A DNA stretch of 12,166 bases, from contig CAJUDC010000078.1 of the NCBI GenBank assembly GCA_910584955.1, positions 1 through 12,166 on the forward strand, written 5' to 3'. Under the pieces are notes generated by a model. It was not told the DNA's origin and did not search any database. It saw only the letters and a list, made by a program, of their open reading frames with translations. The position numbers and the translations under genes are program-made. This document shows positions 1-7,165 of this stretch, piece after piece (within the stretch, counting starts at the first letter, position 1; the number at the start of each line of letters is the position of its first letter). Source of the stretch: an uncultured Paraprevotella sp. GTDB lineage: Bacteria > Bacteroidota > Bacteroidia > Bacteroidales > Bacteroidaceae.

Positions 1-18
1 TCCACTGTTTATGACTTG

Positions 19-26
19 CAAAGCTA
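19..26 (-). promoter_or_regulatory. Possible -7 box of a divergent promoter
   Basis: Read on the minus strand this is TAGCTTTG, a full match to the Bacteroidetes -7 consensus TAnnTTTG. It points out of the left edge, so it would serve a divergent gene outside the window. The nearest minus-strand TTG (plus 52-54) lies 25 bases upstream, longer than the usual spacing of about 19-21, so no good -33 element supports it. An eight-base match with four fixed T/G positions can occur by chance in AT-rich DNA. Confidence 0.3.
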
Positions 27-69
27 CAAAATTTTAAGCTAAAAAATAGAACAATTGGCGATTTTCGTT

Positions 70-77
70 TATTTTTG
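70..77 (+). promoter_or_regulatory. -7 box of the ftsK promoter
   Basis: TATTTTTG fits the Bacteroidetes sigma-ABfr -7 consensus TAnnTTTG. It ends 27 bases before the ftsK ATG, which would leave a leader of about 20 bases. I see no convincing -33 TTTG at the expected distance; the TTG at 55-57 is too close. Because ftsK, the LolA-like gene and trxB are tightly spaced, this promoter probably drives all three. Confidence 0.55.
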
Positions 78-104
78 CAGTCGTTTCTATAAACTATAAC
101 GAGA

Positions 105-2669
105 ATGGCCGCAAAGAAAAGAGCCGTACAAATAACCTCACCCGGGAACAAGACCACCCCGAAGAAAACGGCAAAAAACAAACATAACGAATCCCTCAAC
201 ACTATTCTGAATGGCGGTGAAGAAGCTGTAGGGCGCATGGAGACAACTCATTTCCTGAGCGGGATCCTGTTGCTGATCGGTGCACTCTTCACTTTACTGG
301 CTTTCACATCCCATCTGTTCACCGGTGGTGAAGACCAAAAACTGATACAAACAAACGTATGGTTCGACAAAGCCAGCAACTGGGCGGGTGTCTTCGGCGC
401 GCACTGGGCCAGTTTCTGGATGGACGACCGTTTCGGGCTGGCTGCGTTCTTCATTCCTCTGTTTCTGTTGATGGTAGCCATGAAGCTGACACGCGCTTAC
501 AAAGTAAGACTATGGAAATGGTTCCTTAACTGCTGTTTCCTGCTGGTGTGGTTTTCCGTAAGCGCTTCCTACTTTCTCACCACCCTCTTCTCAAGAAACC
601 CGTCTATCAGTTATCTCTCCCCTGGCGGCGGGCACGGCGAATATATCGTTGAAAAGCTGAGCTTGGGATTAGGTTCTATAGGCGTTGCCATCCTGTTGAT
701 ATTTACCGCCCTCATATACTGCACCTACCTGAGCAGCGAAACCATACGCATTGTCAGGAAAATGCTGAATCCGGTGGATTATATCAAATCCAAGATGCCG
801 CATAAAGAAGAACCTAAACAAGAGGAAGAACATCCTGACGAGGATACTACCGGCTCCGAGCCAACAGAAAAGGCATATCCCGATGACACGTTCGAAGAAA
901 GCGCTCCCGCATCGGAAACGGAGAGCGATGAAGAAATACGGGCCGCCGTTATTGATTTCGACATAAGCACTCCCGATGCTTTTTCCGCCCCCCAACCGGA
1001 CGACACCGACGAACCGTACGCCAACGTCCAACCGGAACAAGAAGAAACAGACAATAAAAAAGAAAACAAAGGGGATGAAGACGAATTAAGTTTATCCATA
1101 GAACCGGTAACGGAGGAGGAGATGGCCGACGACGAAGGCAAAGGCCCGCTGGAGCCTTTCGATCCCAAGTTGGACCTGGAGAATTACCAATACCCCATCC
1201 TTCAATTGCTGGATAAACATGAGAACAGCACCGGCTCCACCATCGACATGGAAGAGCAGAACAAGAATAAAGACCAGATCATACAGGCTTTGCAGAACTT
1301 CGGTGTAGGCATCTCGTCTATCAAAGCCACTGTCGGCCCTACCATCACGCTATATGAAATCACCCCGGCCCCGGGAGTGCGCATATCCAAAATCCGCAAC
1401 CTGGAGGACGACATCGCCCTAAGTCTGAGCGCACTGGGAATCCGTATCATAGCTCCGATACCCGGTAAAGGAACCATCGGTATCGAAGTACCTAATGCAC
1501 GCCCGCAAATGGTTTCGATGGAAAGCATTCTGAACAGCAAGAAATTCCAGGATACCGAATACGAGCTTCCCATCGCACTGGGAAAGACGATCACGAACGA
1601 AGTATTCATGGTGGATTTGGCCAAGATGCCTCATCTGCTGGTGGCCGGTGCCACGGGACAAGGTAAATCCGTAGGACTGAATGCCATCGTCACCTCCTTA
1701 TTATATAAGAAGCATCCGGCGGAGCTCAAATTCGTCATGGTAGACCCCAAGAAAGTAGAGTTCAGCATCTACTCGCCTATCGAGAACCATTTTCTGGCTA
1801 AGGTAGCCGAAGACAACAGCGAGCCCATCATCACCGACGTGAACAAGGTGGTACAAACCCTAAAAAGTTTGTGCGTGGAAATGGATACCCGTTACGACCT
1901 GCTGAAAAAGGCCCGTGCCCGCAACGTCAAGGAATACAACGCCAAATTCAAGAACCGCCAGCTCAACCCCGAAAACGGACATCGCTTTATGCCTTATATC
2001 GTGGTCGTCATCGACGAGTTCGGCGACCTGATCATGACGGCCGGCAAAGAGATAGAACTCCCCATCGCCCGCATCGCACAACTGGCCCGCGCGGTAGGCA
2101 TCCACATGATCATCGCCACCCAACGTCCTACGACCAATATCATCACCGGAACCATCAAAGCCAACTTCCCGGCGAGAATGGCATTTAAAGTAAGCGCCAT
2201 GATCGACTCCCGAACCATTCTGGACCGTCCCGGCGCCAATCAGTTGATCGGACGGGGCGACATGCTGTTCTCCTCCGGTACGGAACCTGTACGCGTACAG
2301 TGTGCCTTTGTCGACACCCCCGAAGTGGAACGTATCACGGCCTACATCGCCCGGCAGCAGAGCTATCTGGGACCGTTCGAACTGCCCAAAGTGGAAATGG
2401 AAGGCGAAGAAGACGGCGGAGCCGCCAGCGTGGACATTACCCATCTGGATCCTCTGTTCGAAGAGGCAGCGCGCCTGATCGTCACCACCCAACAGGGTTC
2501 CACTTCGATGATACAACGGAAATTCGCCATCGGTTACAACCGGGCCGGACGGCTTATGGACCAACTGGAACGGACGGGCATCGTAGGAAGCGCACAGGGC
2601 AGCAAGCCCCGCGAAGTGCTTTGCGTAGACGAAACCGATCTGGAAATGAGATTAAACAATTTAAGATAA
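105..2669 (+). CDS. ftsK: DNA translocase FtsK (FtsK/SpoIIIE family)
   Basis: This 854-aa protein is an ATP-driven DNA pump of the division septum that moves chromosome ends into daughter cells and promotes dimer resolution. A basic N-terminal tail is followed by about four membrane segments (near residues 49-70, 112-128, 138-161, 187-210). An acidic, low-complexity linker (about 230-357) leads to the motor: the alpha/beta part, Walker A AGATGQGKS ending at K521-S522, and Walker B VVVIDEFGDL with D637-E638. The C-terminal 70 residues match the winged-helix gamma domain that reads polarity sequences on DNA (SMIQRKFAIGYNRAGRLM region). Four helices and a short linker are typical of the family outside enterobacteria. 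The ATG at 105 follows the -7 box closely. A LolA-like gene starts 14 bases after the stop, suggesting cotranscription. Nothing appears missing or broken. Confidence 0.97.
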   Translation: MAAKKRAVQITSPGNKTTPKKTAKNKHNESLNTILNGGEEAVGRMETTHFLSGILLLIGALFTLLAFTSHLFTGGEDQKLIQTNVWFDKASNWAGVFGAHWASFWMDDRFGLAAFFIPLFLLMVAMKLTRAYKVRLWKWFLNCCFLLVWFSVSASYFLTTLFSRNPSISYLSPGGGHGEYIVEKLSLGLGSIGVAILLIFTALIYCTYLSSETIRIVRKMLNPVDYIKSKMPHKEEPKQEEEHPDEDTTGSEPTEKAYPDDTFEESAPASETESDEEIRAAVIDFDISTPDAFSAPQPDDTDEPYANVQPEQEETDNKKENKGDEDELSLSIEPVTEEEMADDEGKGPLEPFDPKLDLENYQYPILQLLDKHENSTGSTIDMEEQNKNKDQIIQALQNFGVGISSIKATVGPTITLYEITPAPGVRISKIRNLEDDIALSLSALGIRIIAPIPGKGTIGIEVPNARPQMVSMESILNSKKFQDTEYELPIALGKTITNEVFMVDLAKMPHLLVAGATGQGKSVGLNAIVTSLLYKKHPAELKFVMVDPKKVEFSIYSPIENHFLAKVAEDNSEPIITDVNKVVQTLKSLCVEMDTRYDLLKKARARNVKEYNAKFKNRQLNPENGHRFMPYIVVVIDEFGDLIMTAGKEIELPIARIAQLARAVGIHMIIATQRPTTNIITGTIKANFPARMAFKVSAMIDSRTILDRPGANQLIGRGDMLFSSGTEPVRVQCAFVDTPEVERITAYIARQQSYLGPFELPKVEMEGEEDGGAASVDITHLDPLFEEAARLIVTTQQGSTSMIQRKFAIGYNRAGRLMDQLERTGIVGSAQGSKPREVLCVDETDLEMRLNNLR

Positions 2670-2683
2670 TACAACCAAGCTTT

Positions 2684-3319
2684 ATGAAACCGATTCTATT
2701 ATTAATAGCGTTCCTGTTAGGCAACACAAGCATACAGGCCCAAAAAGATCCGCAAGCCCGTAAGGTGCTCGATGCCACCGCCGCCGTGTTGCAAAAGCAC
2801 GGAGGATTCAACATACAATTCACGGCCTCTACTTTCCAGCAAGGAAAGGAGCAAGGCAGTATGTCCGGCACAATGCTCATCAAAGGCAAGAAGTTCCAGC
2901 TGTCCACCCCCGACCTGATCACCTGGTTCGACGGCAAGACGCAATGGAGCTATCTGAAGACCAACGAAGAAGTCAATGTCAGTACACCTACCGACGAAGA
3001 GTTGCAATCCATCAATCCCTATGCTTTCATCTCACTCTACAAAAGCGGTTATCACTACTCCATGAAAGAAGTTACGGTGCGTGGTAAAGCCGCCTACGAG
3101 ATCACGTTGAAAGCGGAAAACAAGCAACAGGCGATACAGACCTTGTTGCTGGATGTGGAAAAAAGCAATCACATGCCGCTGTGTGTCCGCATATACGACG
3201 GGCAAAACTGGGTACGTATCGCCATCACCAGTTTCGCCAACCGACAGAAATTCAGCGACGACACCTTCCGCTTCAACAAACAGGCCTATCCCCAAGCCGA
3301 GATCATCGACATGAGATAA
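2684..3319 (+). CDS. LolA-like outer-membrane lipoprotein carrier, periplasmic
   Basis: This 211-aa protein is probably a periplasmic chaperone carrying lipoproteins from the inner to the outer membrane. The N-terminus is a signal peptide: K2, a hydrophobic core (ILLLIAFLLG), then SIQA before Q20, fitting signal peptidase I cleavage after A19. There is no lipobox Cys. The mature part has the LolA look: an amphipathic first helix (about 25-38), then alternating beta strands with a G-x-M-x-I-K-G-K-K-F strand pair and a W-F-D-G-K-T-Q-W-S-Y turn typical of the LolA/LolB fold. The frame stays open upstream to 2300 inside ftsK, but the ATG at 2684 is chosen because the signal peptide begins there. 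It lies between ftsK and trxB; ftsK-lolA adjacency is also known in Escherichia coli. Direct lipoprotein transport is inferred from the family. Confidence 0.88.
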   Translation: MKPILLLIAFLLGNTSIQAQKDPQARKVLDATAAVLQKHGGFNIQFTASTFQQGKEQGSMSGTMLIKGKKFQLSTPDLITWFDGKTQWSYLKTNEEVNVSTPTDEELQSINPYAFISLYKSGYHYSMKEVTVRGKAAYEITLKAENKQQAIQTLLLDVEKSNHMPLCVRIYDGQNWVRIAITSFANRQKFSDDTFRFNKQAYPQAEIIDMR

Positions 3320-3353
3320 CGATTCTTATTATAAACCATTCAAACATAAACTT

Positions 3354-4292
3354 ATGGAACATATACGTTGCCTTATCATAGGCTCAGGACCTGCCGGATA
3401 TACGGCCGCCATCTATGCCGGGCGCGCCAACCTCTCCCCCGTCCTGTACGAAGGCATACAGCCGGGCGGTCAGCTGACCACCACCACCGAGGTGGAGAAT
3501 TTTCCGGGATACCCCGACGGAATAACGGGTACCGAACTGATGGACGACCTGAAGAAGCAGGCCGAACGTTTCGGCGCCGACATACGCAGCGCCATCGTCA
3601 CGAAAGCCGATCTGTCGGCGCGCCCCTACAAAATAGCTTTCGACGATGAAACGGAAGTGGAGGCCGACACCCTGATCATTGCTACCGGAGCTTCGGCCAA
3701 GTATCTGGGTCTGGAAGACGAAAAGAAATATGCGGGCATGGGCGTGAGTGCCTGCGCCACCTGCGACGGTTTTTTCTATCGCAAAAAAGTGGTGGCGGTG
3801 GTAGGCGGCGGAGACACCGCCTGCGAAGAAGCCACCTATCTGGCCGGCTTGGCAGCAAAGGTCTACCTGATTGTGCGCAAGCCCTTCCTGCGCGCTTCGC
3901 GAATTATGCAGGAACGCGTACTCGGCAACCCGAAAATCGAAGTGCTGTTCGAGCACAACACCGAAGGACTGTTCGGTGAGAACGGGGTGGAAGGCATCCA
4001 TCTGGTGCAACGGAAAGGAGAAGCCGACGAACGGCATTACGACCTGCCCATCGACGGATTCTTCCTGGCCATCGGTCATAAACCCAACTCCGACCTGTTT
4101 AAACCGTGGGTACAGACGGACGAAGTGGGCTACATACGGACGGAAAACGACACCCCGCGAACCGGGATTCCCGGTGTGTTTGCCGCCGGCGACGTGGCCG
4201 ATCCGCATTACCGCCAGGCCATCACTGCAGCCGGAAGCGGATGCAAAGCCGCCATTGAAGCCGAACGTTATCTGACGGAACATCAACTATAA
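3354..4292 (+). CDS. trxB: Thioredoxin-disulfide reductase
   Basis: This 312-aa cytoplasmic FAD enzyme moves electrons from NADPH to thioredoxin. The FAD-binding GSGPAG motif is at residues 10-15. The redox-active CATCDG puts the disulfide at C134 and C137. A second nucleotide-binding motif, VVGGGDTA, lies near 149-156, and the C-terminal FAD contact is FAAGDV. The length matches the low-molecular-weight TrxB type (about 310-320 aa). The region that usually reads HRRxxFRA reads VRKPFLRA (174-181): the His is Val, while R175, K176 and R180 keep positive charge for the NADPH 2'-phosphate. Similar changes are, from memory, common in Bacteroidetes. The ATG at 3354 lies 34 bases after the LolA-like gene with no promoter visible between, so the two are probably cotranscribed. 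Confidence 0.96.
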   Translation: MEHIRCLIIGSGPAGYTAAIYAGRANLSPVLYEGIQPGGQLTTTTEVENFPGYPDGITGTELMDDLKKQAERFGADIRSAIVTKADLSARPYKIAFDDETEVEADTLIIATGASAKYLGLEDEKKYAGMGVSACATCDGFFYRKKVVAVVGGGDTACEEATYLAGLAAKVYLIVRKPFLRASRIMQERVLGNPKIEVLFEHNTEGLFGENGVEGIHLVQRKGEADERHYDLPIDGFFLAIGHKPNSDLFKPWVQTDEVGYIRTENDTPRTGIPGVFAAGDVADPHYRQAITAAGSGCKAAIEAERYLTEHQL

Positions 4293-4310
4293 AAGCAAAA
4301 AAACTAAGCA

Positions 4311-4336
4311 CTTTTCTTGTTTTTCCCGAAGAAAAG
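4311..4336. repeat. 8-bp inverted repeat over the rplU -33 region
   Basis: CTTTTCTT at 4311-4318 and AAGAAAAG at 4329-4336 are perfect inverted copies separated by ten bases. The dyad covers the proposed -33 TTG (4317-4319) and stops just before the -7 box (4340-4347). It could be a protein-binding site at the rplU promoter or a weak AU-rich terminator for the trxB transcript. The T-rich stretch behind it is short, so neither role is clear. Confidence 0.4.
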
Positions 4337-4347
4337 GTGTAATTTTG
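4317..4347 (+). promoter_or_regulatory. Promoter of rplU-rpmA
   Basis: TAATTTTG (4340-4347) matches the Bacteroidetes -7 box TAnnTTTG. TTG at 4317-4319 lies 20 bases upstream, within the usual -33 to -7 spacing of this phylum. This is the best complete promoter in the window. Transcription would start near 4355 and give a leader of about 80 bases before the rplU start codon. Confidence 0.65.
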
Positions 4348-4359
4348 CACCCGATTTGT

Positions 4360-4408
4360 TCCGAAGGGGCCAGAGCAAGTGATTTTTCAAGTAAGTCCGC
4401 CTCCCGGA
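4360..4408 (+). promoter_or_regulatory. Candidate structured leader of the rplU mRNA
   Basis: The leader can form a long-range stem. TCCG (4360-4363) pairs with CGGA (4405-4408), and after a two-base AA bulge GGGG (4366-4369) pairs with CTCC (4401-4404) using one G-U pair. It encloses about 31 bases holding two CAAGT copies. The stem closes 25 bases before the rplU ATG. Ribosomal protein operons are often controlled by mRNA leaders, so feedback control is plausible, but I cannot assign it to a named RNA family. Confidence 0.35.
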
Positions 4409-4433
4409 GAAAACCCGTTTAATTAAAAATAAA

Positions 4434-4751
4434 ATGTACGCAATCGTAGAGATTAACGGTCAGCAGTTCAAGGCAGAAGAAGGCAAAAAGCTGTTTGTAC
4501 ACCACATTCAGAATGCCGAGGCCACTCAGACTGTTGAATTTGAGAAAGTGTTGTTGGTTGACAACGACGGTAATGTAACTGTAGGTGCTCCCACCGTTGC
4601 AGGAGCCAAAGTGGTATGCGAAGTAAAATCTCCGCTGGTAAAAGGCGAGAAAGTGCTGGTGTTCCACAAAAAGAGAAGAAAAGGCTATCGCAAACTGAAC
4701 GGCCATCGTCAGCAGTTCACAGAGTTGACAATTAAACAAGTTATTGCTTAA
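4434..4751 (+). CDS. rplU: 50S ribosomal protein L21 (bL21)
   Basis: This 105-aa basic protein belongs to the large ribosomal subunit and contacts 23S rRNA. It starts with the family signature MYAIVEINGQQFKAEEGKK. It keeps the VGAPTV strand (VTVGAPTVAGAKV) and ends with the RNA-binding stretch KKRRKGYRKLNGHRQQFTELTI, in which Lys, Arg and His cluster. The length is normal for the family (about 103 aa). The ATG at 4434 is the only sensible start and follows an A-rich stretch instead of a Shine-Dalgarno sequence, as is common in Bacteroidetes. rpmA follows after 20 bases, the arrangement seen in most bacteria, so the two are surely cotranscribed. Confidence 0.98.
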   Translation: MYAIVEINGQQFKAEEGKKLFVHHIQNAEATQTVEFEKVLLVDNDGNVTVGAPTVAGAKVVCEVKSPLVKGEKVLVFHKKRRKGYRKLNGHRQQFTELTIKQVIA

Positions 4752-4771
4752 TCCCCTAAACGTAGAAGAAA

Positions 4772-5035
4772 ATGGCACATAAAAAAGGTGTAGGTAGTTC
4801 TAAGAACGGCCGCGAGTCAGCAGCTCAAAGATTAGGCGTAAAGATTTTCGGTGGTCAGGCATGTGTTGCCGGCAATATCATCGTTCGTCAGCGTGGTACG
4901 GTACACTATCCGGGCAAGAATGTAGGCATGGGTAGCGATCACACCCTTTACGCATTGGTAGACGGCGTTGTGACTTTCAAGAAAGGACGCCTGAACAGAA
5001 GCACGGTTTCCGTAGAGCCTCAGGCAGAAGCATAA
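4772..5035 (+). CDS. rpmA: 50S ribosomal protein L27 (bL27)
   Basis: This 87-aa protein sits at the peptidyl transferase region of the large subunit, where its flexible N-terminus reaches toward the tRNA ends. The sequence opens with MAHKKGVGSSKNGRES, the usual mature N-terminus. It therefore lacks the cleavable extension found in Firmicutes. The conserved core is intact: RLGVKIFGGQ, then NIIVRQRGTVHYPGKNVGMG and DHTLYALVDGVVTF. Its length is typical. It is the last gene of the rplU-rpmA unit and a strong hairpin terminator begins 23 bases after the stop. Confidence 0.98.
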   Translation: MAHKKGVGSSKNGRESAAQRLGVKIFGGQACVAGNIIVRQRGTVHYPGKNVGMGSDHTLYALVDGVVTFKKGRLNRSTVSVEPQAEA

Positions 5036-5058
5036 GGCTTTTCCATACAGAGAAACAG

Positions 5059-5101
5059 AAAAAGACCGTATCGGGAGAACACTCCCTGATACGGTCTTTT
5101 T
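5059..5101 (+). terminator. Intrinsic terminator of rplU-rpmA, possibly bidirectional
   Basis: The stem runs from 5059 to 5077 and from 5082 to 5101, with an AACA loop. AAAAAGACCGTATC pairs with GATACGGTCTTTTT, and GGGAG pairs with CTCCC; one T (5087) is bulged. The right arm ends in a run of five T, as needed on the plus strand. The left arm starts with five A, so minus-strand transcripts arriving from the AspT-like gene would also see a hairpin with a U run. Confidence 0.9.
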
Positions 5102-5147
5102 GTATCCCCCTCCCGAACAGGGCGAGGCAAGCTCTGCCATACGTACA

Positions 5148-5210
5148 AACATCATCCGCCCCGGCGGGACGGCTTTCACAAGCAGCCGTCCCGCCGGGGC
5201 GGATGATGTT
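5148..5210. repeat. Perfect 27-bp inverted repeat, GC-rich hairpin
   Basis: The arms 5148-5174 and 5184-5210 are exact reverse complements over 27 bases, separated by nine bases. The outer ends are AT-rich (AACATCAT) and the inner part is very GC-rich. It lies 19 bases beyond the stop of the minus-strand exchanger gene, so it may be that gene's terminator. Neither strand has a long T run right after it (minus: TTTGTACG), which makes it unlike a textbook terminator. It could also be a dispersed palindromic element. Confidence 0.8.
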
Positions 5211-5229
5211 CTTTCAGGGAAAGCCCCCT

Positions 5230-6825
5230 TTACAAAAAGAGCGCTATCATCTGAATAAATAAAATAAGGAATACCATCGCTATCGGATATACTGTGGCGT
5301 ATGCCACGCCCGGAATGTTGCTGTCGACCATAGAATCGGCCGCCGCCAAACCCGGCGTACTGGTCATTCCGCCCGTTATCGTGCCCAGCAAATCCAATAC
5401 GGAGATTTTAAAGATAAACACTCCGGCCAGAACGGCCACCAACATCGGCACCAACGTAATGGCCATACCCACACCGAACATCAGCCACCCGCTGTCCTGA
5501 AACGTAGACACCAGATTCTTACCGGCCGACGTACCCACTTCGGCCAAAAACAACAGCAATCCCAACTGACGCAGCAACTGATTGGCCGGTCCCGACATGG
5601 TCCATAGGATCGGCCCCGTCTTGCCCAATGCGCTCAAGAACAGGGCCACCATAAGTATCCCCCCCGTCAGTCCCGGCGAAAAACTGAAACCGCCGGGGAA
5701 AGAGAGATTCAGCTTGCCGAACAGCACGCCCAGCACAATACCCATCGCTATCGGGAAGAAATCGGTATCCGACAGTTTTTTCTCGTTGTTTCCGAAAAGA
5801 CCGGCCACCCCGCTCACACCTTCCTTTTCACCGACCACCATCAGCTTGTCGCCAAACTTCAGCAACAGCTCGGGCGAGGGAGCCAGATCGATTCCGCTCC
5901 GGCGGATGCGCGTCACCGTGCAATTGAAATTCTGTTGCAGATTCAAACTTCCGAGCTGCTGGTTAATCATATCTTTCTTTGTCAGCAACACCGACTCGAT
6001 GGCCTGTGTATTGCTCAAAGGCAGCTCGCCGTCTTCGCGCTCTCCCACCAGATCCGCCAATGTGGAAAGCGCCTGTTCGTTGCCCACGGCCTGGATATAG
6101 TCTCCCTCGTGCAGCACGCAATGTGCCGTCGGAGTAAGTATCTCCTCGCCGCATTTCACTCGCGACACCACAGCCCCCGTCAGCGTGCGCACATTGATCT
6201 GTGCCAGCGTACGCCCGATTGCCAGCGGTTGCGTCACCCGGTAAATACAGGTTTTCAACTCGGGATACTGCCCCTTGCGCTCTTCCTCCAGCCGCCGGGC
6301 CTCCTTCTCCAGATCAATCCGCATGACACGAGGCAGCAACTTTACAAACAGAATCACACCGATCACACCAAAGGGATAGGCAATACCGTAGGCAATGGAG
6401 GCCAGCGGCGAATTCGTACTGTCAATGGCCACCGCCAGACCCGGCGTACTGGTGAGCGCACCGGCTATCAGCCCCACCACACTGGGCGTATCCAAATGAA
6501 AAAGATATTTCAACCCTACCGCCGTAAGCGAAGCGGAAGAAATAATAAGCATCGTTATCAGAATCAGCGTCTTGCCTTTGCTCTTAAACGAATCGAAGAA
6601 TCCCGGTCCGGCCTGTATGCCGATAGTGAAGATAAAAAGCACCAAACCGAAATTTCCCAACTCTTTCGGAATCACCACCCCCAGATGCCCGAACAACAGG
6701 GCTATGAATATGACGGCCGAAACATCCAGCGACAGTTTCTTGATCTGTATCTTACCGAGCATAAAGCCCAACGCTACGATCAGGAACAAAGCAAAATACG
6801 AAGATTGCAACAAATCGGATAACAT
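5230..6825 (-). CDS. AspT/YidE/YbjL-family membrane exchanger with two RCK_C domains
   Basis: This 531-aa inner-membrane protein resembles the aspartate-alanine exchanger family. Two hydrophobic halves (about residues 10-165 and 355-530) flank a cytoplasmic part. Each half ends with a matching motif, TSTPGL at 125-130 and 488-493, followed by an Ala-Tyr-x-x-x-Tyr-Pro segment, showing the family's internal duplication. The middle holds two RCK_C (TrkA-C) domains, about 190-262 and 272-345, that usually bind small ligands. The substrate cannot be read from sequence: aspartate/alanine, another dicarboxylate or an unknown solute are possible. The frame stays open upstream to a TTG at 6873, but the ATG at 6825 is preferred since that TTG lies in the proposed promoter. 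It is a single gene, convergent with rpmA and divergent from serS. Confidence 0.88.
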   Translation of the reverse strand: MLSDLLQSSYFALFLIVALGFMLGKIQIKKLSLDVSAVIFIALLFGHLGVVIPKELGNFGLVLFIFTIGIQAGPGFFDSFKSKGKTLILITMLIISSASLTAVGLKYLFHLDTPSVVGLIAGALTSTPGLAVAIDSTNSPLASIAYGIAYPFGVIGVILFVKLLPRVMRIDLEKEARRLEEERKGQYPELKTCIYRVTQPLAIGRTLAQINVRTLTGAVVSRVKCGEEILTPTAHCVLHEGDYIQAVGNEQALSTLADLVGEREDGELPLSNTQAIESVLLTKKDMINQQLGSLNLQQNFNCTVTRIRRSGIDLAPSPELLLKFGDKLMVVGEKEGVSGVAGLFGNNEKKLSDTDFFPIAMGIVLGVLFGKLNLSFPGGFSFSPGLTGGILMVALFLSALGKTGPILWTMSGPANQLLRQLGLLLFLAEVGTSAGKNLVSTFQDSGWLMFGVGMAITLVPMLVAVLAGVFIFKISVLDLLGTITGGMTSTPGLAAADSMVDSNIPGVAYATVYPIAMVFLILFIQMIALFL

Positions 6826-6870
6826 AAATTGAATGAATAAAGTGAAGAATAAAACTTTCGCTCTCGGCGA

Positions 6871-6878
6871 CAAAATTA
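6871..6878 (-). promoter_or_regulatory. -7 box of the AspT-like gene promoter
   Basis: On the minus strand this reads TAATTTTG, matching TAnnTTTG. It lies 45 bases upstream of the ATG at 6825. No TTG is seen at the -33 distance; that position is instead covered by a 16-base palindrome, which might be an activator or repressor site that compensates for the weak -33. Confidence 0.55.
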
Positions 6879-6894
6879 GAAAATTTTATTCACA

Positions 6895-6910
6895 TTTCGA
6901 AGCTTCGAAA
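6895..6910. promoter_or_regulatory. 16-base perfect palindrome, candidate operator
   Basis: TTTCGAAGCTTCGAAA reads the same on both strands. It covers the expected -33 region of the exchanger promoter, 16 bases upstream of the -7 box. Uninterrupted dyads of this size at promoters are often sites for dimeric regulators. The regulator is unknown and none is encoded in the window. Confidence 0.45.
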
Positions 6911-7073
6911 CACATATTTCGCATCTTGCAAAGCACACCGGCTTCCGTCGTGCTCCTCCCGCATGCGTCTGCATGGCACTCTCCGGCTTTCCGGGCACCG
7001 GTTCTCCTTCTTCCGATAGCGGAAAAGACAAAACGACAGGTCCCGGCCACCGAATCTTCGCGACGCTCTCCCT

Positions 7074-7165
7074 AACTCCGGTTCAAGATTTGATCGGTAC
7101 ACAACAAACTTTACTCCGTACAAAAGACACCGCCGTTTGCATAAACCAAACCTTGAACCGGAGTT
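7074..7165. repeat. 14-bp inverted repeat with 64-base spacer
   Basis: AACTCCGGTTCAAG (7074-7087) and CTTGAACCGGAGTT (7152-7165) are exact reverse complements. Pairing continues toward the spacer over about seven more positions with two mismatches. In a minus-strand RNA these two would be G-U pairs, giving a stem of about 21 bp; in a plus-strand RNA they would be A-C mismatches. The bias slightly favours an RNA read from the minus strand, but no promoter or terminator for one is visible. Confidence 0.45.

Noticed and set aside
1860..2564. Long minus-strand open frame of 234 codons under ftsK
   Set aside because: It is an antisense shadow of a conserved coding region, rich in His, Gly and Asp. 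The ftsK frame explains the sequence.
2300..2683. Upstream extension of the LolA-like frame inside ftsK
   Set aside because: The extra 128 residues are Arg- and Gly-rich and out of frame with ftsK, typical of a shadow frame. The signal peptide starts at 2684.
6826..6873. 16-residue N-terminal extension of the exchanger from a TTG codon
   Set aside because: It starts inside the proposed -7 box, and the family start fits the ATG at 6825 better.
7074..7094. GGTTCAAG resembling a tRNA T-loop
   Set aside because: The flanks do not form a five-bp T stem, and no acceptor stem or anticodon arm is found. It is part of the inverted repeat.
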